A DNA stretch of 64,000 nucleotides, taken from assembly GCA_012999515.1 (NCBI GenBank), contig JABEEB010000001.1:186001-250000 (forward strand). The letters are read 5' to 3'. Position 1 is the first letter of the stretch. Each line of letters starts with the position of its first letter. The position numbers were made by a program, and so were the translations under genes. This document shows, piece by piece, positions 30,018 through 41,268 of this stretch. The stretch is from Salifodinibacter halophilus (lineage in GTDB: Bacteria; Pseudomonadota; Gammaproteobacteria; Nevskiales; Salinisphaeraceae). The notes under the pieces are model-generated. The model ran no database searches. It was given only the letters and a program-made list of their open reading frames with translations, and was not told the origin of the DNA.

Positions 30018-31361
30018 ATGACTCGGACGGCGACGGGCGTGGTCGCGCTGGTTGGCCGTGTCAATGTCGGCAAGTCTGCGCTTTTCAATCGCCTGACGCG
30101 CTCGCAGGACGCCCTTGTTGTCGATCGCCCCGGTGTTACGCGTGATCGCCAATATGGGTTTGCGAATCTGGGGGCGCGACACTGTGCGGTGGTTGATACG
30201 GGCGGGCTGGCCGGTGACGACGCGACCATTGACGATCAGGCCGCCATGCAAGTGGATATCGCGCTTGATGAAGCCGATGCGGTCGTGTTCGTTGTCGATG
30301 CTCGTGTTGGATTGACTGCTGACGATCAAGTTATTGCCGACCGTCTGCGCCGCAGTCGGCTGCCGGTCCTGGTGATCGCCAACAAGGCCGAAGGGATGGA
30401 GCCGACCATGGCGGCCGCCGAATTCCATGTGTTCGGTTTGGGGGCGCCGTTAGCGATTTCAGCCACCCACGGGGATCGATTTGGCGTATTGGCCGACCAG
30501 TTGGACGCCGTACTGCCGTCCGCTGTACCGGCTAGTACGGACGACAACGACAACCAACCGATCCGCCTTGCGGTCGTCGGCCGACCCAACGTTGGTAAAT
30601 CGTCGCTAGTCAATCATTTGGTCGGCAGCGAGCGCATGTTGACCCAGGACCAGGCTGGCACCACGCGCGATGCGGTCGAAACACAGTTCGAGCGCGACGG
30701 GCAGTATTTCACGCTCGTCGACACCGCGGGCATGCGGCGGCGCTCGCAAAATGCTGATGTGTTGGAGCGGCTTGGCACGATCAAAGCCATGCAGGCCATC
30801 AATACGGCCGAGGTCGTGTTGGTGCTGATCGACGCTGCCGATGGCCTGACGCAACAGGATGTCCGTTTGCTCGGTCTGGCGGTCGAGCGTGGGCGCGCTG
30901 TGGTGATCGCCGTTAATAAATGGGATCGCTTGGGCAAGCGTGATCGCGAGAGGCTGCATCAAACGGTGGTTGAACGACTAGCGAGTTTCAGCTTTTTGCC
31001 GCTTTGTTTTATTAGCGCGACGACCGGCGATGGCATCGACGTCATGTTCGATGCGCTGCGTGCTGGCTCGAATGCCGCACGTGCCGATCTATCGACCGCT
31101 GCGCTAACGCGCGTGCTGGGTGAGGCCACGACGGCGCATGCGCCGCCGCTTGTCAACGGTCGGCGCATCAAACTTCGCTATGCCCATCAAGGCGGACGAA
31201 TGCCGCCCACGATTGTTGTCCACGGCAACCAGACGGATGCGGTGCCGGCAGCCTATACACGTTATCTCGCTCGCTGTTTTCGCGAGGCTTTCGACCTCTT
31301 CGGTACAGTGGTCGAGATCAGCTACCGCACTAGCAACAATCCGTACGCTGATTCGCGCTGA
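30018..31361 (+). CDS. der: Ribosome-assembly GTPase Der (EngA)
   Basis: A double GTPase needed for 50S ribosome assembly, 447 residues. Domain 1 has P-loop GRVNVGKS (13-20), DRPGVTRD, DTGG and NKAE; domain 2 has GRPNVGKSS, DQAGTTRDAV, DTAGM and NKWD; a C-terminal KH-like domain follows. In the first P-loop the usual proline of GRPNVGKS is valine, which should still bind GTP. It is followed by the convergent xseA. Confidence 0.96.
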   Translation: MTRTATGVVALVGRVNVGKSALFNRLTRSQDALVVDRPGVTRDRQYGFANLGARHCAVVDTGGLAGDDATIDDQAAMQVDIALDEADAVVFVVDARVGLTADDQVIADRLRRSRLPVLVIANKAEGMEPTMAAAEFHVFGLGAPLAISATHGDRFGVLADQLDAVLPSAVPASTDDNDNQPIRLAVVGRPNVGKSSLVNHLVGSERMLTQDQAGTTRDAVETQFERDGQYFTLVDTAGMRRRSQNADVLERLGTIKAMQAINTAEVVLVLIDAADGLTQQDVRLLGLAVERGRAVVIAVNKWDRLGKRDRERLHQTVVERLASFSFLPLCFISATTGDGIDVMFDALRAGSNAARADLSTAALTRVLGEATTAHAPPLVNGRRIKLRYAHQGGRMPPTIVVHGNQTDAVPAAYTRYLARCFREAFDLFGTVVEISYRTSNNPYADSR

Positions 31362-31389
31362 GCCGGCGACAATACGGTAATTGCCGGCT
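31361..31389 (+). terminator. Weak hairpin after der
   Basis: AGCCGG pairs with CCGGCT (31384-31389), with an inner CAAT/ATTG extension after a 3-nt bulge, right at the der stop codon. There is no U-tract, so an intrinsic terminator is only possible. It lies in the 162-nt gap between convergent der and xseA. Confidence 0.3.
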
Positions 31390-31523
31390 TGTAGCTGCCC
31401 GCAGATTCTGTCGCGAAGGTTGTCGCCCTTATTGTCTGACGATGGGCGACGTGCTTGGCTAAGGCGTCGCAGGCTGTGCGATTGGCGGTAGCCGACGTCG
31501 GCAAGGAGCAATCGCTTGGCTCG

Positions 31524-32891
31524 TCAGGAAACCGATTGTTCGTCCGGGTCGATATCGTCGATACGACAGCGCAGCCGACCGTGGGCGAGTGCGAGGTCGA
31601 CCCGATCGCCGATGCGCAAGTTCTCGGCATGACGGACGATAGCGCCGGTCTCGTCACGCGCGATGGCGTAGCCGCGCTCGAGTGTACGCAGCGGGCTCAG
31701 GCTGTCCAGCGATCGCGACAGGCCGGCGAGCTGCTGGGCGTTTCCCGTGATTTGGCGCCGCTGCGTCTCGATCAGGCGTCGCCGCAGATCAGCGACTCGC
31801 GACTGCCAACGGTTAACGACAGGCTGTGGCGTGGCTCGGCGATGGCGCGCGGCGATTGACTGAAGCCGTTGATCCGCGTCATCGAGACGGCGTCTAACGA
31901 CGCGCTCGAGCTGTTCGCCCGCCGTGTCGAGCCGTTGTGCTGCATGGTCGATTCGCCGTCGTGGGTGTTGACGTGCCAGTCGGGTTGCCATGGCGTCGAG
32001 GCGCTCGGTGCGCCCGGCCAACATTTTCTGTAATGCCCCGCGCGCACGTTTGGCCAATTCGTCGAGCTTTTGCGCGTAAGCCTGGCGGTCGGGGCAGACG
32101 GTTTCGGCGGCGGCTGAGGGGGTCGCGGCGCGTTGATCGGCGACGAGATCGGCGATCGTGACGTCGACCTCGTGTCCGACGCCGGCCACGACCGGGATCG
32201 GGCAGGCGGCGATTGCACGGGCAACGGCCTCGTCGTTGAACGCCGCCAGATCTTCCAGTGAGCCACCGCCGCGGGCCACGATCAGCACATCGCAGTCGCC
32301 GCGGTGGTGCGCATGGCCGAGTGCGGCAATGATCGCCGAGGGCGCTTGTTCACCCTGGACCGGAACTGGATAGATGCGCACCGCCGACAATGGGAAACGG
32401 CGAGCCACCACGCGCAGCACATCGCGTACGGCCGCGCCTGTGGGCGAGGTGATCACGCCGATGCGGCTCGCAACCGCCGGCAGCGACTGTTTGTGATCGG
32501 CATCGAACAGACCTTCGGCGTTGAGCTTCTGCTTAACCTGTTCGAATGCCCGTTGCGCAGCGCCCGCGCCGTCGTCCTCGAGATGCTCGATGATTAATTG
32601 ATAATCACCGCGTGCAGCATACAGGCCGACGCGCGCCCGCACTCGGACTGCCGCGCCGTTTTCCAGCGCGGTTTTGACGTAATACGCGCGGTTTTTGAAA
32701 AGCGCGCAGCGCACCTGGGCTTGATCGTCTTTCAAGGTGAAATAGATATGCCCTGAGCGTGGCCGGGCAAGATTGGATACTTCACCGGCCACCCAGAGCA
32801 GGCGGAAGCTCGTGCCGAGTAGATCGGCGACCGCCTTGTTCAGTTCGGCTACGCTGTAGATCGGCGCGGTTTTATCGGCTGTTTCGGCCAT
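31524..32891 (-). CDS. xseA: Exodeoxyribonuclease VII large subunit
   Basis: The catalytic subunit of the single-strand-specific ExoVII nuclease. Of its 455 residues, the N-terminal OB fold reads [24 protein letters not shown], the nuclease core has [14 protein letters not shown] and [16 protein letters not shown], and a long coiled-coil follows. It is divergent from guaB. Confidence 0.96.
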   Translation of the reverse strand: MAETADKTAPIYSVAELNKAVADLLGTSFRLLWVAGEVSNLARPRSGHIYFTLKDDQAQVRCALFKNRAYYVKTALENGAAVRVRARVGLYAARGDYQLIIEHLEDDGAGAAQRAFEQVKQKLNAEGLFDADHKQSLPAVASRIGVITSPTGAAVRDVLRVVARRFPLSAVRIYPVPVQGEQAPSAIIAALGHAHHRGDCDVLIVARGGGSLEDLAAFNDEAVARAIAACPIPVVAGVGHEVDVTIADLVADQRAATPSAAAETVCPDRQAYAQKLDELAKRARGALQKMLAGRTERLDAMATRLARQHPRRRIDHAAQRLDTAGEQLERVVRRRLDDADQRLQSIAARHRRATPQPVVNRWQSRVADLRRRLIETQRRQITGNAQQLAGLSRSLDSLSPLRTLERGYAIARDETGAIVRHAENLRIGDRVDLALAHGRLRCRIDDIDPDEQSVS

Positions 32892-32970
32892 GCGTGTTGT
32901 GGCTTTCGGTTTTATAATACCCGTTTGCCGTCGGCTCCAGCGTCCGGCGGCCCCATCGAATGGCGAGCCT

Positions 32971-34432
32971 ATGACGCTACGTATGGATGAGCAAGCACTG
33001 ACGTTCGATGACGTTTTGCTCGCGCCCGGTTACTCCGACATGCTACCGCAAGCGGCCGATCTGACGACCCAGCTCACCCGCGGTATTCGGATTAATCTGC
33101 CGCTGGTATCCGCGGCTATGGATACCGTAACCGAGGCCGATCTGGCGATTGCACTGGCACAGGACGGTGGTATCGGCATCGTTCACAAGTCCATGCCGAT
33201 CGACGTGCAGGCGCGACATGTGCGCACGGTCAAAAAATTCGAGGCCGGTGTTATCACCGACCCGATTACGACCACGCCGGATGCAAAAGTCGCCGATGTC
33301 GTCGCACTGACGCGCGAGCGCCGTATTTCCGGCGTGCCGATCGTGGATCGCGGCGAGCCGGTCGGCATCGTGACGAGCCGGGATCTGCGCTTCGAAACCC
33401 GGACCGACGTGCCCATCACCGAAATCATGACACCGCGCGAGCGGCTTGTGACTGTGCCGGAAAATGCCGACCGGGACCAAATTCTGACGCTGTTCCATAA
33501 GCATCGCATCGAGAAGGTGCTGGTGGTTGCCGACAATGGCCAGCTGGCGGGCATGATCACGGTCAAGGACGTCCAGAAATCGTCCGATTTTCCGTCTGCG
33601 GCCAAGGACGAGCAGGGCAGCCTGCGTGTGGGCGCGGCGCTCGGCGCCGGCGCCGCGGGTGTCGAGCGTGCCGAGGCGTTGATTGAGGCGGGCGTTGATG
33701 TGTTGGTCGTGGATACCGCACACGGCCATTCCTCAGGCGTGATTGAAACTGTGGCCACGCTGAAGCGTCAATGGCCTGATGTTGAGCTGATCGCGGGCAA
33801 TGTGGGCACAGGCGAAGGTGCACGCGCGCTCGTCGAAGCGGGCGTCGATGCAGTCAAAGTTGGTATTGGCCCGGGATCGATCTGTACCACACGCATGGTG
33901 GCCGGTATCGGTGTGCCGCAGATAACAGCGGTGGCCAATGTAGCGGCGGCGCTGGCCGAGACTGATGTGCCGTTGATCGCTGACGGTGGCATCCGTTACT
34001 CGGGGGATCTCGCCAAGGCCATTGCAGCCGGCGCTCATTCGGTCATGATCGGCGGCATGTTTGCTGGCACGGCCGAGGCGCCGGGCGAAATCGAACTCTA
34101 TCAAGGGCGTTCATTCAAATCCTATCGCGGCATGGGGTCGATCGGCGCCATGTCTGGCGAAAGTGGTTCGGCCGATCGCTACGCCCAGGATCCGAGTGCG
34201 GAAATCGAAAAACTGGTGCCCGAAGGCATCGAAGGCCGCGTGCCGTACAAGGGGCCGGTGGGCGGTGTCGTCCATCAGCTGGCTGGCGGTCTGCGTGCGG
34301 CGATGGGTTACACCGGCTCGTCGGATATCGACGTGATGCGAACGCAGCCGCGCTTTTCACGTATCAGTGCCTCGGGCGTCAAAGAGTCGCACGTGCACGA
34401 CGTCAACATTGTCAAGGAAGCACCGAATTATC

Positions 34433-34443
<11 letters not shown>
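32971..34443 (+). CDS. guaB: Inosine-5'-monophosphate dehydrogenase
   Basis: It oxidises IMP to XMP, the first step of GMP synthesis. Of its 490 residues, [13 protein letters not shown] is at the start, two CBS domains occupy about 95-205, the catalytic cysteine is in [13 protein letters not shown], and the flap region [10 protein letters not shown] follows. The start is ATG 32971, which matches the family length; a longer frame from 32890 overlaps the xseA start. guaA overlaps its end. Confidence 0.97.
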
Positions 34444-36055
<1,612 letters not shown>

Positions 36056-36094
36056 TGGCTGGGCCAAGGGCCGGATGGCGCTTTGGCCCAGCCA
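36056..36094. terminator. Perfect hairpin directly after guaA
   Basis: TGGCTGGGCCAA (36056-36067) pairs perfectly with TTGGCCCAGCCA (36083-36094) around a 15-nt loop, starting on the base after the guaA stop. It lies between guaA and the convergent DUF1328 gene and could serve both strands. No long U-run follows, so it may be an mRNA-stabilising stem instead. Confidence 0.5.
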
Positions 36095-36102
36095 ATGCTC
36101 GG

Positions 36103-36264
36103 TTAACGTCTAGCGACGTTCAGAATGATCGAGATAACGAGCAGGATCAGGAAGATAACGAAGATGATCTTGGCGATACCCGCAGCCGTGCCGGCAATGC
36201 CGCCGAAGCCGAAAATGGCCGCCACGATCGCGATGATGAAAAAGGCAATGGCCCAACCGAGCAT
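36103..36264 (-). CDS. Small DUF1328 membrane protein (53 residues)
   Basis: A two-helix micro-protein: [20 protein letters not shown], then a glycine-rich turn ([11 protein letters not shown]) and a second helix ([19 protein letters not shown]) ending in ARR. This is the typical DUF1328 (YtjA-like) pattern. It has AGGAG 6 nt before ATG 36264. Function is unknown; family members are found in stress-related genes in several proteobacteria, which is only a hint. Confidence 0.9.
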   Translation of the reverse strand: MLGWAIAFFIIAIVAAIFGFGGIAGTAAGIAKIIFVIFLILLVISIILNVARR

Positions 36265-36343
36265 TGCAAACTCCTGTACGAATCGGCGCTACTATTCGTA
36301 GCATTGTTCCGATATAAAACCAAAATTTTTAACGTGAGCGTAC

Positions 36344-36365
36344 GCAGCCGCTCGGGCTGCTTTTT
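36344..36365 (+). terminator. Intrinsic terminator (plus strand)
   Basis: GCAGCC (36344-36349) and GGCTGC (36355-36360) pair around a 5-nt loop, directly followed by TTTTT (36361-36365). It points to the right, so it would stop transcripts that read through from guaA, or act as an attenuator for the small membrane-protein gene that starts 27 nt further on. Confidence 0.75.
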
Positions 36366-36391
36366 GTCTGCCATACAATACTGACACGACC

Positions 36392-36802
36392 GTGCGAAAC
36401 GATATCAAAGCTGTCATTGCAGGAATCGGCGCTGCAGCCACGTTGCTGCAACTCGCCGCGTGGTTAATTGCGCGCCAACACTGGGCGCCATTTGCGCCGC
36501 TCGCGTTGGCAGAGCCAGCGCTTTGGCGTGTGCCACTGGTCGCACTCGAGTGCGTGAGTGGTGCTGTGGCTGGACCGATCGCTTGGCGCCTGATCCGAAA
36601 TAGTGAAGCGGCCGGGTATTACATGGCCAGCATGATTCTCGCCGCACTGGCTGCAGTCGCCATCGTCGGCGTTGTCACTTGGGCGCACGGCGGTTCGCCA
36701 GCCCAGGGGTGGCTTATTCGCTGCGAAGCAGCGGCGTTGGCCGGCGGTTTCTGGGGATTTGGCTTTGCGCTTTACATGCATGGGCTGCGGCGTTTGCCCT
36801 GA
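36392..36802 (+). CDS. Hypothetical membrane protein (136 residues)
   Basis: I do not recognise this family. It begins at GTG 36392 and has about four hydrophobic segments (AVIAGIGAAATLLQLAAWLIA, PLVALECVSGAVAGPIAW, MASMILAALAAVAIVGVV and AAALAGGFWGFGFALYM). A strong terminator lies just upstream, so it must have its own promoter or be attenuated. No clear partner is next to it. Confidence 0.6.
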   Translation: MRNDIKAVIAGIGAAATLLQLAAWLIARQHWAPFAPLALAEPALWRVPLVALECVSGAVAGPIAWRLIRNSEAAGYYMASMILAALAAVAIVGVVTWAHGGSPAQGWLIRCEAAALAGGFWGFGFALYMHGLRRLP

Positions 36803-37047
36803 GCGCTGTACTGAAAGGCTTGTGCATGCCGGCGGCGGCCTGGTGTCCGCGCAGCGGGTGGTTGGCGCAGGTAAGTAGGGCGCTCGCAGACCGCTTAGTC
36901 GTTGTGACAGCGCTTAGCCGCGGTATATGACGCGCCTCATTAGAGGGCGTCGACATGGCGTATCGGCGCAGAATTGACGGTATTCTGACCAGTCGGGACC
37001 CACGCGCATGCTCGGATAGGCTCCACCCGATGAGACGGGGCGGCGGA

Positions 37048-38004
37048 TTACGGTGTCGAGCTGTTGCCGGGCGCTGGGTCGTGACGCGCTTGAAACGTGG
37101 GTTCCGGGATTCCAGCGACATTCGTGCGCGCGGCGAATAGACCGCCCGCATTTGGCCATTGCGCGATCGCGTCGTGGGTCATGCCTTCACGCGCGGTGGT
37201 GACGAACAATGTTTGCCGGTCGGCGCCGCCGAAACTGCACATGGTGGGATTCGGTGCGGCTAGCGGATAACGTTCGTGTAACTGGCCGGCCGGATCGAAG
37301 CGCGCGACGGCAAAGCCGCCAAACAATGCGCACCAGTAGTGGCCATTGGCGTCGACCGCGGCGCCGTCGGGATTGCCGGCGAGATCCAGTTGATTGAAAT
37401 CGATCCAGACCTCACCGGGCCCGATTTTGCCGGTTTCGGCGTCGAACGAATGGCGATAGACGAGCCGGCGTGGTGTGTCGCTGTGGTAGCAAATACGCGC
37501 GTCGGGTGAAAACGCCAGGCCGTTAGAAATAACCAAGTCGTTTTTGTGAGCGGTGAGCCCGTGGCCGTCCCAGCTATACAAACCGGCGTCGGGTGTCGTT
37601 TTGTCGTCGGCCAGCGTGCCGAGCCAGAAGCGACCGTCCGGGCCGATTCGGCCGTCGTTGAAGCGATGATTGGCCGTATTTTCCGGATTGGCGCAGACTA
37701 CCGGTTGCATGACGCCGGTTTCGTCGATTGGTCGGAGGCCGCTGCGGGTGCCGGCAATCAAGCCGCCATCCGCGCGTAGGCCGACACAACCAATCGCCTC
37801 GTCATAGTCGGCGCGCCAGTGCCGACCGTCATCCGGGTGCGCGAAGTGCAGGGCGCAGCCGTCGATATCGACCCACCACAGGCCGCGACGCTGTGCGTCC
37901 CACAATGGCGACTCGCCTAGCGCCATGTCGAGTGAGGCGATGGCCGACAGATGGCCGTCGGAGCCGGGGGGCACAAAAGAAGTCGTGGTCGATCGAAGCG
38001 TCAT
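37048..38004 (-). CDS. SMP-30/gluconolactonase-family lactonase
   Basis: A six-bladed beta-propeller enzyme that opens sugar lactones to sugar acids. Of its 318 residues, the metal-binding residues of the family are visible as Glu in LGESPLWD, Asn in NGLAFSPDA and Asp in NPDGAAVDANG. The closest sugar cannot be told; arabinono-, galactono- and gluconolactone are all possible. It has an inverted repeat upstream and a GntR/FCD regulator gene next to it on the same strand, so sugar-acid control is likely. Confidence 0.88.
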   Translation of the reverse strand: MTLRSTTTSFVPPGSDGHLSAIASLDMALGESPLWDAQRRGLWWVDIDGCALHFAHPDDGRHWRADYDEAIGCVGLRADGGLIAGTRSGLRPIDETGVMQPVVCANPENTANHRFNDGRIGPDGRFWLGTLADDKTTPDAGLYSWDGHGLTAHKNDLVISNGLAFSPDARICYHSDTPRRLVYRHSFDAETGKIGPGEVWIDFNQLDLAGNPDGAAVDANGHYWCALFGGFAVARFDPAGQLHERYPLAAPNPTMCSFGGADRQTLFVTTAREGMTHDAIAQWPNAGGLFAARTNVAGIPEPTFQARHDPAPGNSSTP

Positions 38005-38061
38005 AACGATTGCTCGATTGTCGCGAATGCGCTACAAGTATCCATGCCCTTGCTAAAAGGT

Positions 38062-38084
38062 CAACATATGATGAGCGTATGTTG
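38062..38084 (-). promoter_or_regulatory. Candidate operator upstream of the lactonase gene
   Basis: A perfect inverted repeat, CAACATA-N9-TATGTTG, about 58 bp before the lactonase start. A dimeric GntR regulator such as the neighbour at 38303-39064 would bind this kind of site, but the assignment is inference. The rest of the 298-bp gap (38005-38302) shows nothing else I can recognise. Confidence 0.5.
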
Positions 38085-38302
38085 GCATGATGATACCGGC
38101 TTATTGTCGTGTTGTTACGGCTCGGTTCGGCTGGCGTTTTCTAACCAATAGCCAGCTTTACCGGGGCCATTCGATGGTTGCTGGGCGCAATCTGCCGACA
38201 TGGTGGGATCGGCGGCTAGCGGGCGTGTTGGCGGAACTGATGGGAGCAGGGATGGCCCCGATGCTATCGAGACATCTTGCTGATGCGTGTCGGTGGCTTG
38301 GG

Positions 38303-39064
38303 TTAGCGTTCAAATAGACCCGCGAGGCCTGTTGTTACAGGTGCGTCTGCATGGTCAAAGCCCAGTGCTTCACGTGTGCCTTGAAGCACTGCGCGGGTTG
38401 CTTCGGCCGCTCGCTCGGGCTGGCGCATACGGATAGCGTCCATGACTTCGTAATGCCGGTCGAGGCTCGTTTGTGGCTGTGAAGTGGTGACGTTGGACTC
38501 CGAGATTACCAGATAAATAGACGGCCGCAGGATATGCGACAGTTGTGCCCAGACGATGTTGTGGGTGGCCTTGAAGATGGCTTCGTGGAAGGCGACATCG
38601 GAGTCGCTGTGGATGCGCCGTTCCTCAGCGACCTCACTGTAGCGAAAGTTTTGCCCCATGCCGTCGAATGCCTGTTCCATGGCAACCAAATCGTGTGCGG
38701 TGGCGTGGCGCGCCGCAGTCATGGCAACGAAGGGTTCCGCCGCCAGGCGAAACGTGAGAATCTCGCGCTGGATTTCCTGGTTGGGGGCGGCAAAACGGGT
38801 CATCCAGTCGGTCACTGTCGGGTCGAGGATGTTCCAGTCGGCATAAGCGCGTACACGTGAGCCGTAGCCGGATATGCGCTCGATAATGTTGCCGTCGACC
38901 AGTTCGCCGAGATGACGACGCACCACGGTGCGGCTGAGCCCGAAGCGCTCGCAGATTGCCATTTCCTTGGGAATGAAGTCACCGGGCTGGTAATTACCGG
39001 CGAAGATGTCGCGAATCAGCGCTTCGGTGGGATTGGGCGGTTCGCTATCGATCGAGTCAGTCAT
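38303..39064 (-). CDS. GntR-family regulator, FCD (FadR) subfamily
   Basis: A DNA-binding regulator of 253 residues. The N-terminal winged helix-turn-helix (about 10-75) includes GDFIPKEMAICERFGLSRTVVRRHLGELV, followed by an all-helical FCD ligand domain (about 95-235) with the metal histidines in FHEAIF and DRHYEVMDAI. Members respond to sugar acids and other carboxylates, fitting the lactonase beside it. A UxuR-like palindrome 33 bp before its start suggests autoregulation. Confidence 0.92.
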   Translation of the reverse strand: MTDSIDSEPPNPTEALIRDIFAGNYQPGDFIPKEMAICERFGLSRTVVRRHLGELVDGNIIERISGYGSRVRAYADWNILDPTVTDWMTRFAAPNQEIQREILTFRLAAEPFVAMTAARHATAHDLVAMEQAFDGMGQNFRYSEVAEERRIHSDSDVAFHEAIFKATHNIVWAQLSHILRPSIYLVISESNVTTSQPQTSLDRHYEVMDAIRMRQPERAAEATRAVLQGTREALGFDHADAPVTTGLAGLFER

Positions 39065-39096
39065 GGTCTGCTGAATCGCTTTTTATTCATTTTCTC

Positions 39097-39107
39097 TTGG
39101 TATACAA
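39097..39107 (-). promoter_or_regulatory. Candidate FCD-GntR operator upstream of the regulator gene
   Basis: TTGGTATACAA is a near-perfect palindrome and closely resembles the hexuronate-regulator consensus TTGGTATACCAA (ExuR/UxuR, same subfamily). It is 33 bp before the regulator start and would overlap the promoter. It differs from the repeat before the lactonase, so the two sites may have different binders. Confidence 0.5.
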
Positions 39108-39137
39108 AACGACCGATAAATGCAACATAGGTGCTGT

Positions 39138-40229
39138 CTATGTACGTAAACAGCCGACGTGCGCCGTCGACTGTATCTCGTGCAGTCGGCTCGCGGTGCG
39201 CTCGAACTCCAGGGTCAGGCGTGTGCCTTGATAGAGATCGTCCGGTGCCGCATCGGCGCTTATGAAGACATTGGTCTTGCGGTCGTAGAAGGTGTCGATA
39301 GCGCTCACGAATCGACGCGCGGCGTCGATGCGGGTGTCGTCTAGAATCGGCACGTCGCTGATCAGGATCGTGGCGAATTCACGCGCCAGGGCCAGGTAGT
39401 CGGCAGCGGCGCGGTTGCCGCCGCACAGTACTTCGAAGCGGCACCAAACCACACCGGAGGCGTGGCATACGGTCGCGATCTTGCGGTCTTCGATCTTGAC
39501 GTGATTGCTAGCGCTCGATTCGCCGCTCGCCAGACGTTCGAAATAGTGTGCCAGCACGGCATCCGCGGCTTCGCCGGTGGGTGTTTGATACATGTCATTA
39601 TGATCAATATGCGCTAGGCGATAATCGTCGCCGTCCGGCATGTGCTCGATGCGGCAGTGGTGTTTAATGCGCTCAATGGCCGGTAGGAAACGATCCCGTT
39701 TGAGGCCGTCCTGGTAGAGATCGTCAGGAGCAACGTTAGATGTTGCGACCAACACGACCCCTTTTTCGAACAGACGTTCGGTCAGACGCGACAAGATCAT
39801 AGCGTCGGCGATGTCGTCGACAAAGAATTCGTCGAAACAAAGCACTCGGTCTTCGGCCCACTCGTCGGCGATGATGCGCAGCGGATCGCGTTTATGTTTA
39901 TGACGACTGCGGGCGGCATGCACTTTCTGCATGAATCGGTAAAAATGCAGTCGTGTTTTGTTTTCGAATGGAATCGCTTCGAAGAAGCAATCCATCAAAA
40001 ACGTCTTGCCGCGGCCGACGCCGCCCCAAAGGTACAGGCCTTGAACGGCCGGGCGCTGTGCTCGGCCAAACCATGTATGCGGGGTGTGTCCGTTGACAAG
40101 CTCATCGAACACCGCGTCCAGTGTCTCGGCGGCCGATTGTTGGCCGGCGTCCAAGGCGTTGCGCCCGCCGGGCAGGCGGCGTGCAACGATATCGGAGGGC
40201 TGGGCGTGGCGACTGTCGCCGTCCGGCAT
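39138..40229 (-). CDS. zapE: Cell division ATPase ZapE (AFG1-like)
   Basis: An AAA-type ATPase linked to the Z-ring and envelope stress. With 363 residues from ATG 40229 it is close to the usual 375; the longer frame to 40373 would run into xerD. Seen are Walker A in WGGVGRGKTFLMD, Walker B with RVLCFDEFFVDDIADA, and VLVATSNVAPDDLYQDGLKRDRF. A -10 element TATAAT is visible on the minus strand at 40263-40268. It is divergent from xerD. Confidence 0.92.
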   Translation of the reverse strand: MPDGDSRHAQPSDIVARRLPGGRNALDAGQQSAAETLDAVFDELVNGHTPHTWFGRAQRPAVQGLYLWGGVGRGKTFLMDCFFEAIPFENKTRLHFYRFMQKVHAARSRHKHKRDPLRIIADEWAEDRVLCFDEFFVDDIADAMILSRLTERLFEKGVVLVATSNVAPDDLYQDGLKRDRFLPAIERIKHHCRIEHMPDGDDYRLAHIDHNDMYQTPTGEAADAVLAHYFERLASGESSASNHVKIEDRKIATVCHASGVVWCRFEVLCGGNRAAADYLALAREFATILISDVPILDDTRIDAARRFVSAIDTFYDRKTNVFISADAAPDDLYQGTRLTLEFERTASRLHEIQSTAHVGCLRT

Positions 40230-40278
40230 CGGGCATTCGGTGATCGCGAAATGAACGCCGACATTATACGCTTGGTGT

Positions 40279-41190
40279 ATGGCACGTATTGACCACTTAA
40301 CCGCGCGCGAAGCCGCGACGATCGAGGCGTTTGTCGACGGGCTGTGGGCTGAGCGCGGTCTGGCGGATGCCACTCTGGCCGCTTATAAGGATGATCTGGC
40401 GCGTTTTGCTGCCTGGCTGGAGGCGCACCATAATCTGCTGGACGTCGATCGTTCGTTAATCACGAGTTTTCTCGCCGAGTTGGGTAATGCCGGTGTTAGT
40501 GCCCGCAGCCAGGCGCGGCTGCTGTCAAGTTTGCGCCAGTTCTATCGCTATCAGCGGCGCAATGGTGTTCTAGCGGCAGATCCGACGAGTGATATCGAGA
40601 TGCCCACGACGGGGCAGCGTTTGCCTGCCACGCTTGGCGAAGCTGACGTCGAGGCCCTTCTGGCTGCGCCCAACGATGGTTCGGCGCTTGCCTTACGCGA
40701 CCGTGCCATGCTGGAGCTCATGTACGCCGCCGGCTTGCGCGTTTCGGAGCTCGTTAGCGCTGGACGTGATCAACTGAACCTGCGCCAGGGCGCGATTCGG
40801 ATCAGCGGCAAAGGGGGCCGCGAGCGTATAGTGCCGATCGGTGAGCCGGCGGTGGCGATCGTTAGCGATTACCTGCATCGAGGTCGTGGTGCGCTACTCG
40901 GCGCCGCGGTTTGCGATCGGTTATTCGTGACGGCGCGTGGGCACGGTATGACGCGCCAGAATTTCTGGCACCGGATTCGTCGACACGCAGTGAATGCAGG
41001 CATACAGGCGTCAATTTCGCCGCATGCCCTGCGCCATGCCTTTGCGACGCATCTATTGAACCACGGTGCCGATCTGCGTGCGGTGCAGATGCTGCTCGGC
41101 CACGCTGATCTGTCGACCACGCAGATCTACACACATGTTGCCAATGCTCGCTTGCAAAAACTCCACGCCGAGCATCACCCGCGGGGGTAG
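40279..41190 (+). CDS. xerD: Site-specific tyrosine recombinase XerD
   Basis: It resolves chromosome dimers at dif together with XerC. Of its 303 residues, the N-terminal SAM-like DNA-binding domain is followed by the catalytic domain with Arg in AGLRVSELV, Lys in SGKGGRERIVP, HALRHAFATHLL, and LGHADLSTTQIYTHV with the nucleophile Tyr. The ending HHPRG and the HLLNHGADLRAVQML stretch favour XerD over XerC. Confidence 0.94.
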   Translation: MARIDHLTAREAATIEAFVDGLWAERGLADATLAAYKDDLARFAAWLEAHHNLLDVDRSLITSFLAELGNAGVSARSQARLLSSLRQFYRYQRRNGVLAADPTSDIEMPTTGQRLPATLGEADVEALLAAPNDGSALALRDRAMLELMYAAGLRVSELVSAGRDQLNLRQGAIRISGKGGRERIVPIGEPAVAIVSDYLHRGRGALLGAAVCDRLFVTARGHGMTRQNFWHRIRRHAVNAGIQASISPHALRHAFATHLLNHGADLRAVQMLLGHADLSTTQIYTHVANARLQKLHAEHHPRG

Positions 41191-41268
41191 AACCCGAATC
41201 AAATGCGCGTTACGCCCGGGTGGTGCCGGTATTTCACAAGCGCTGAAACGAAGGGTTAGTTGCTCGCC

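Noticed and set aside
36914-37159. Possible small genes between the hypothetical membrane protein and the lactonase
   Set aside because: The frames are Arg/Pro-rich, overlap the lactonase end and lack ribosome sites; they look like antisense shadows.
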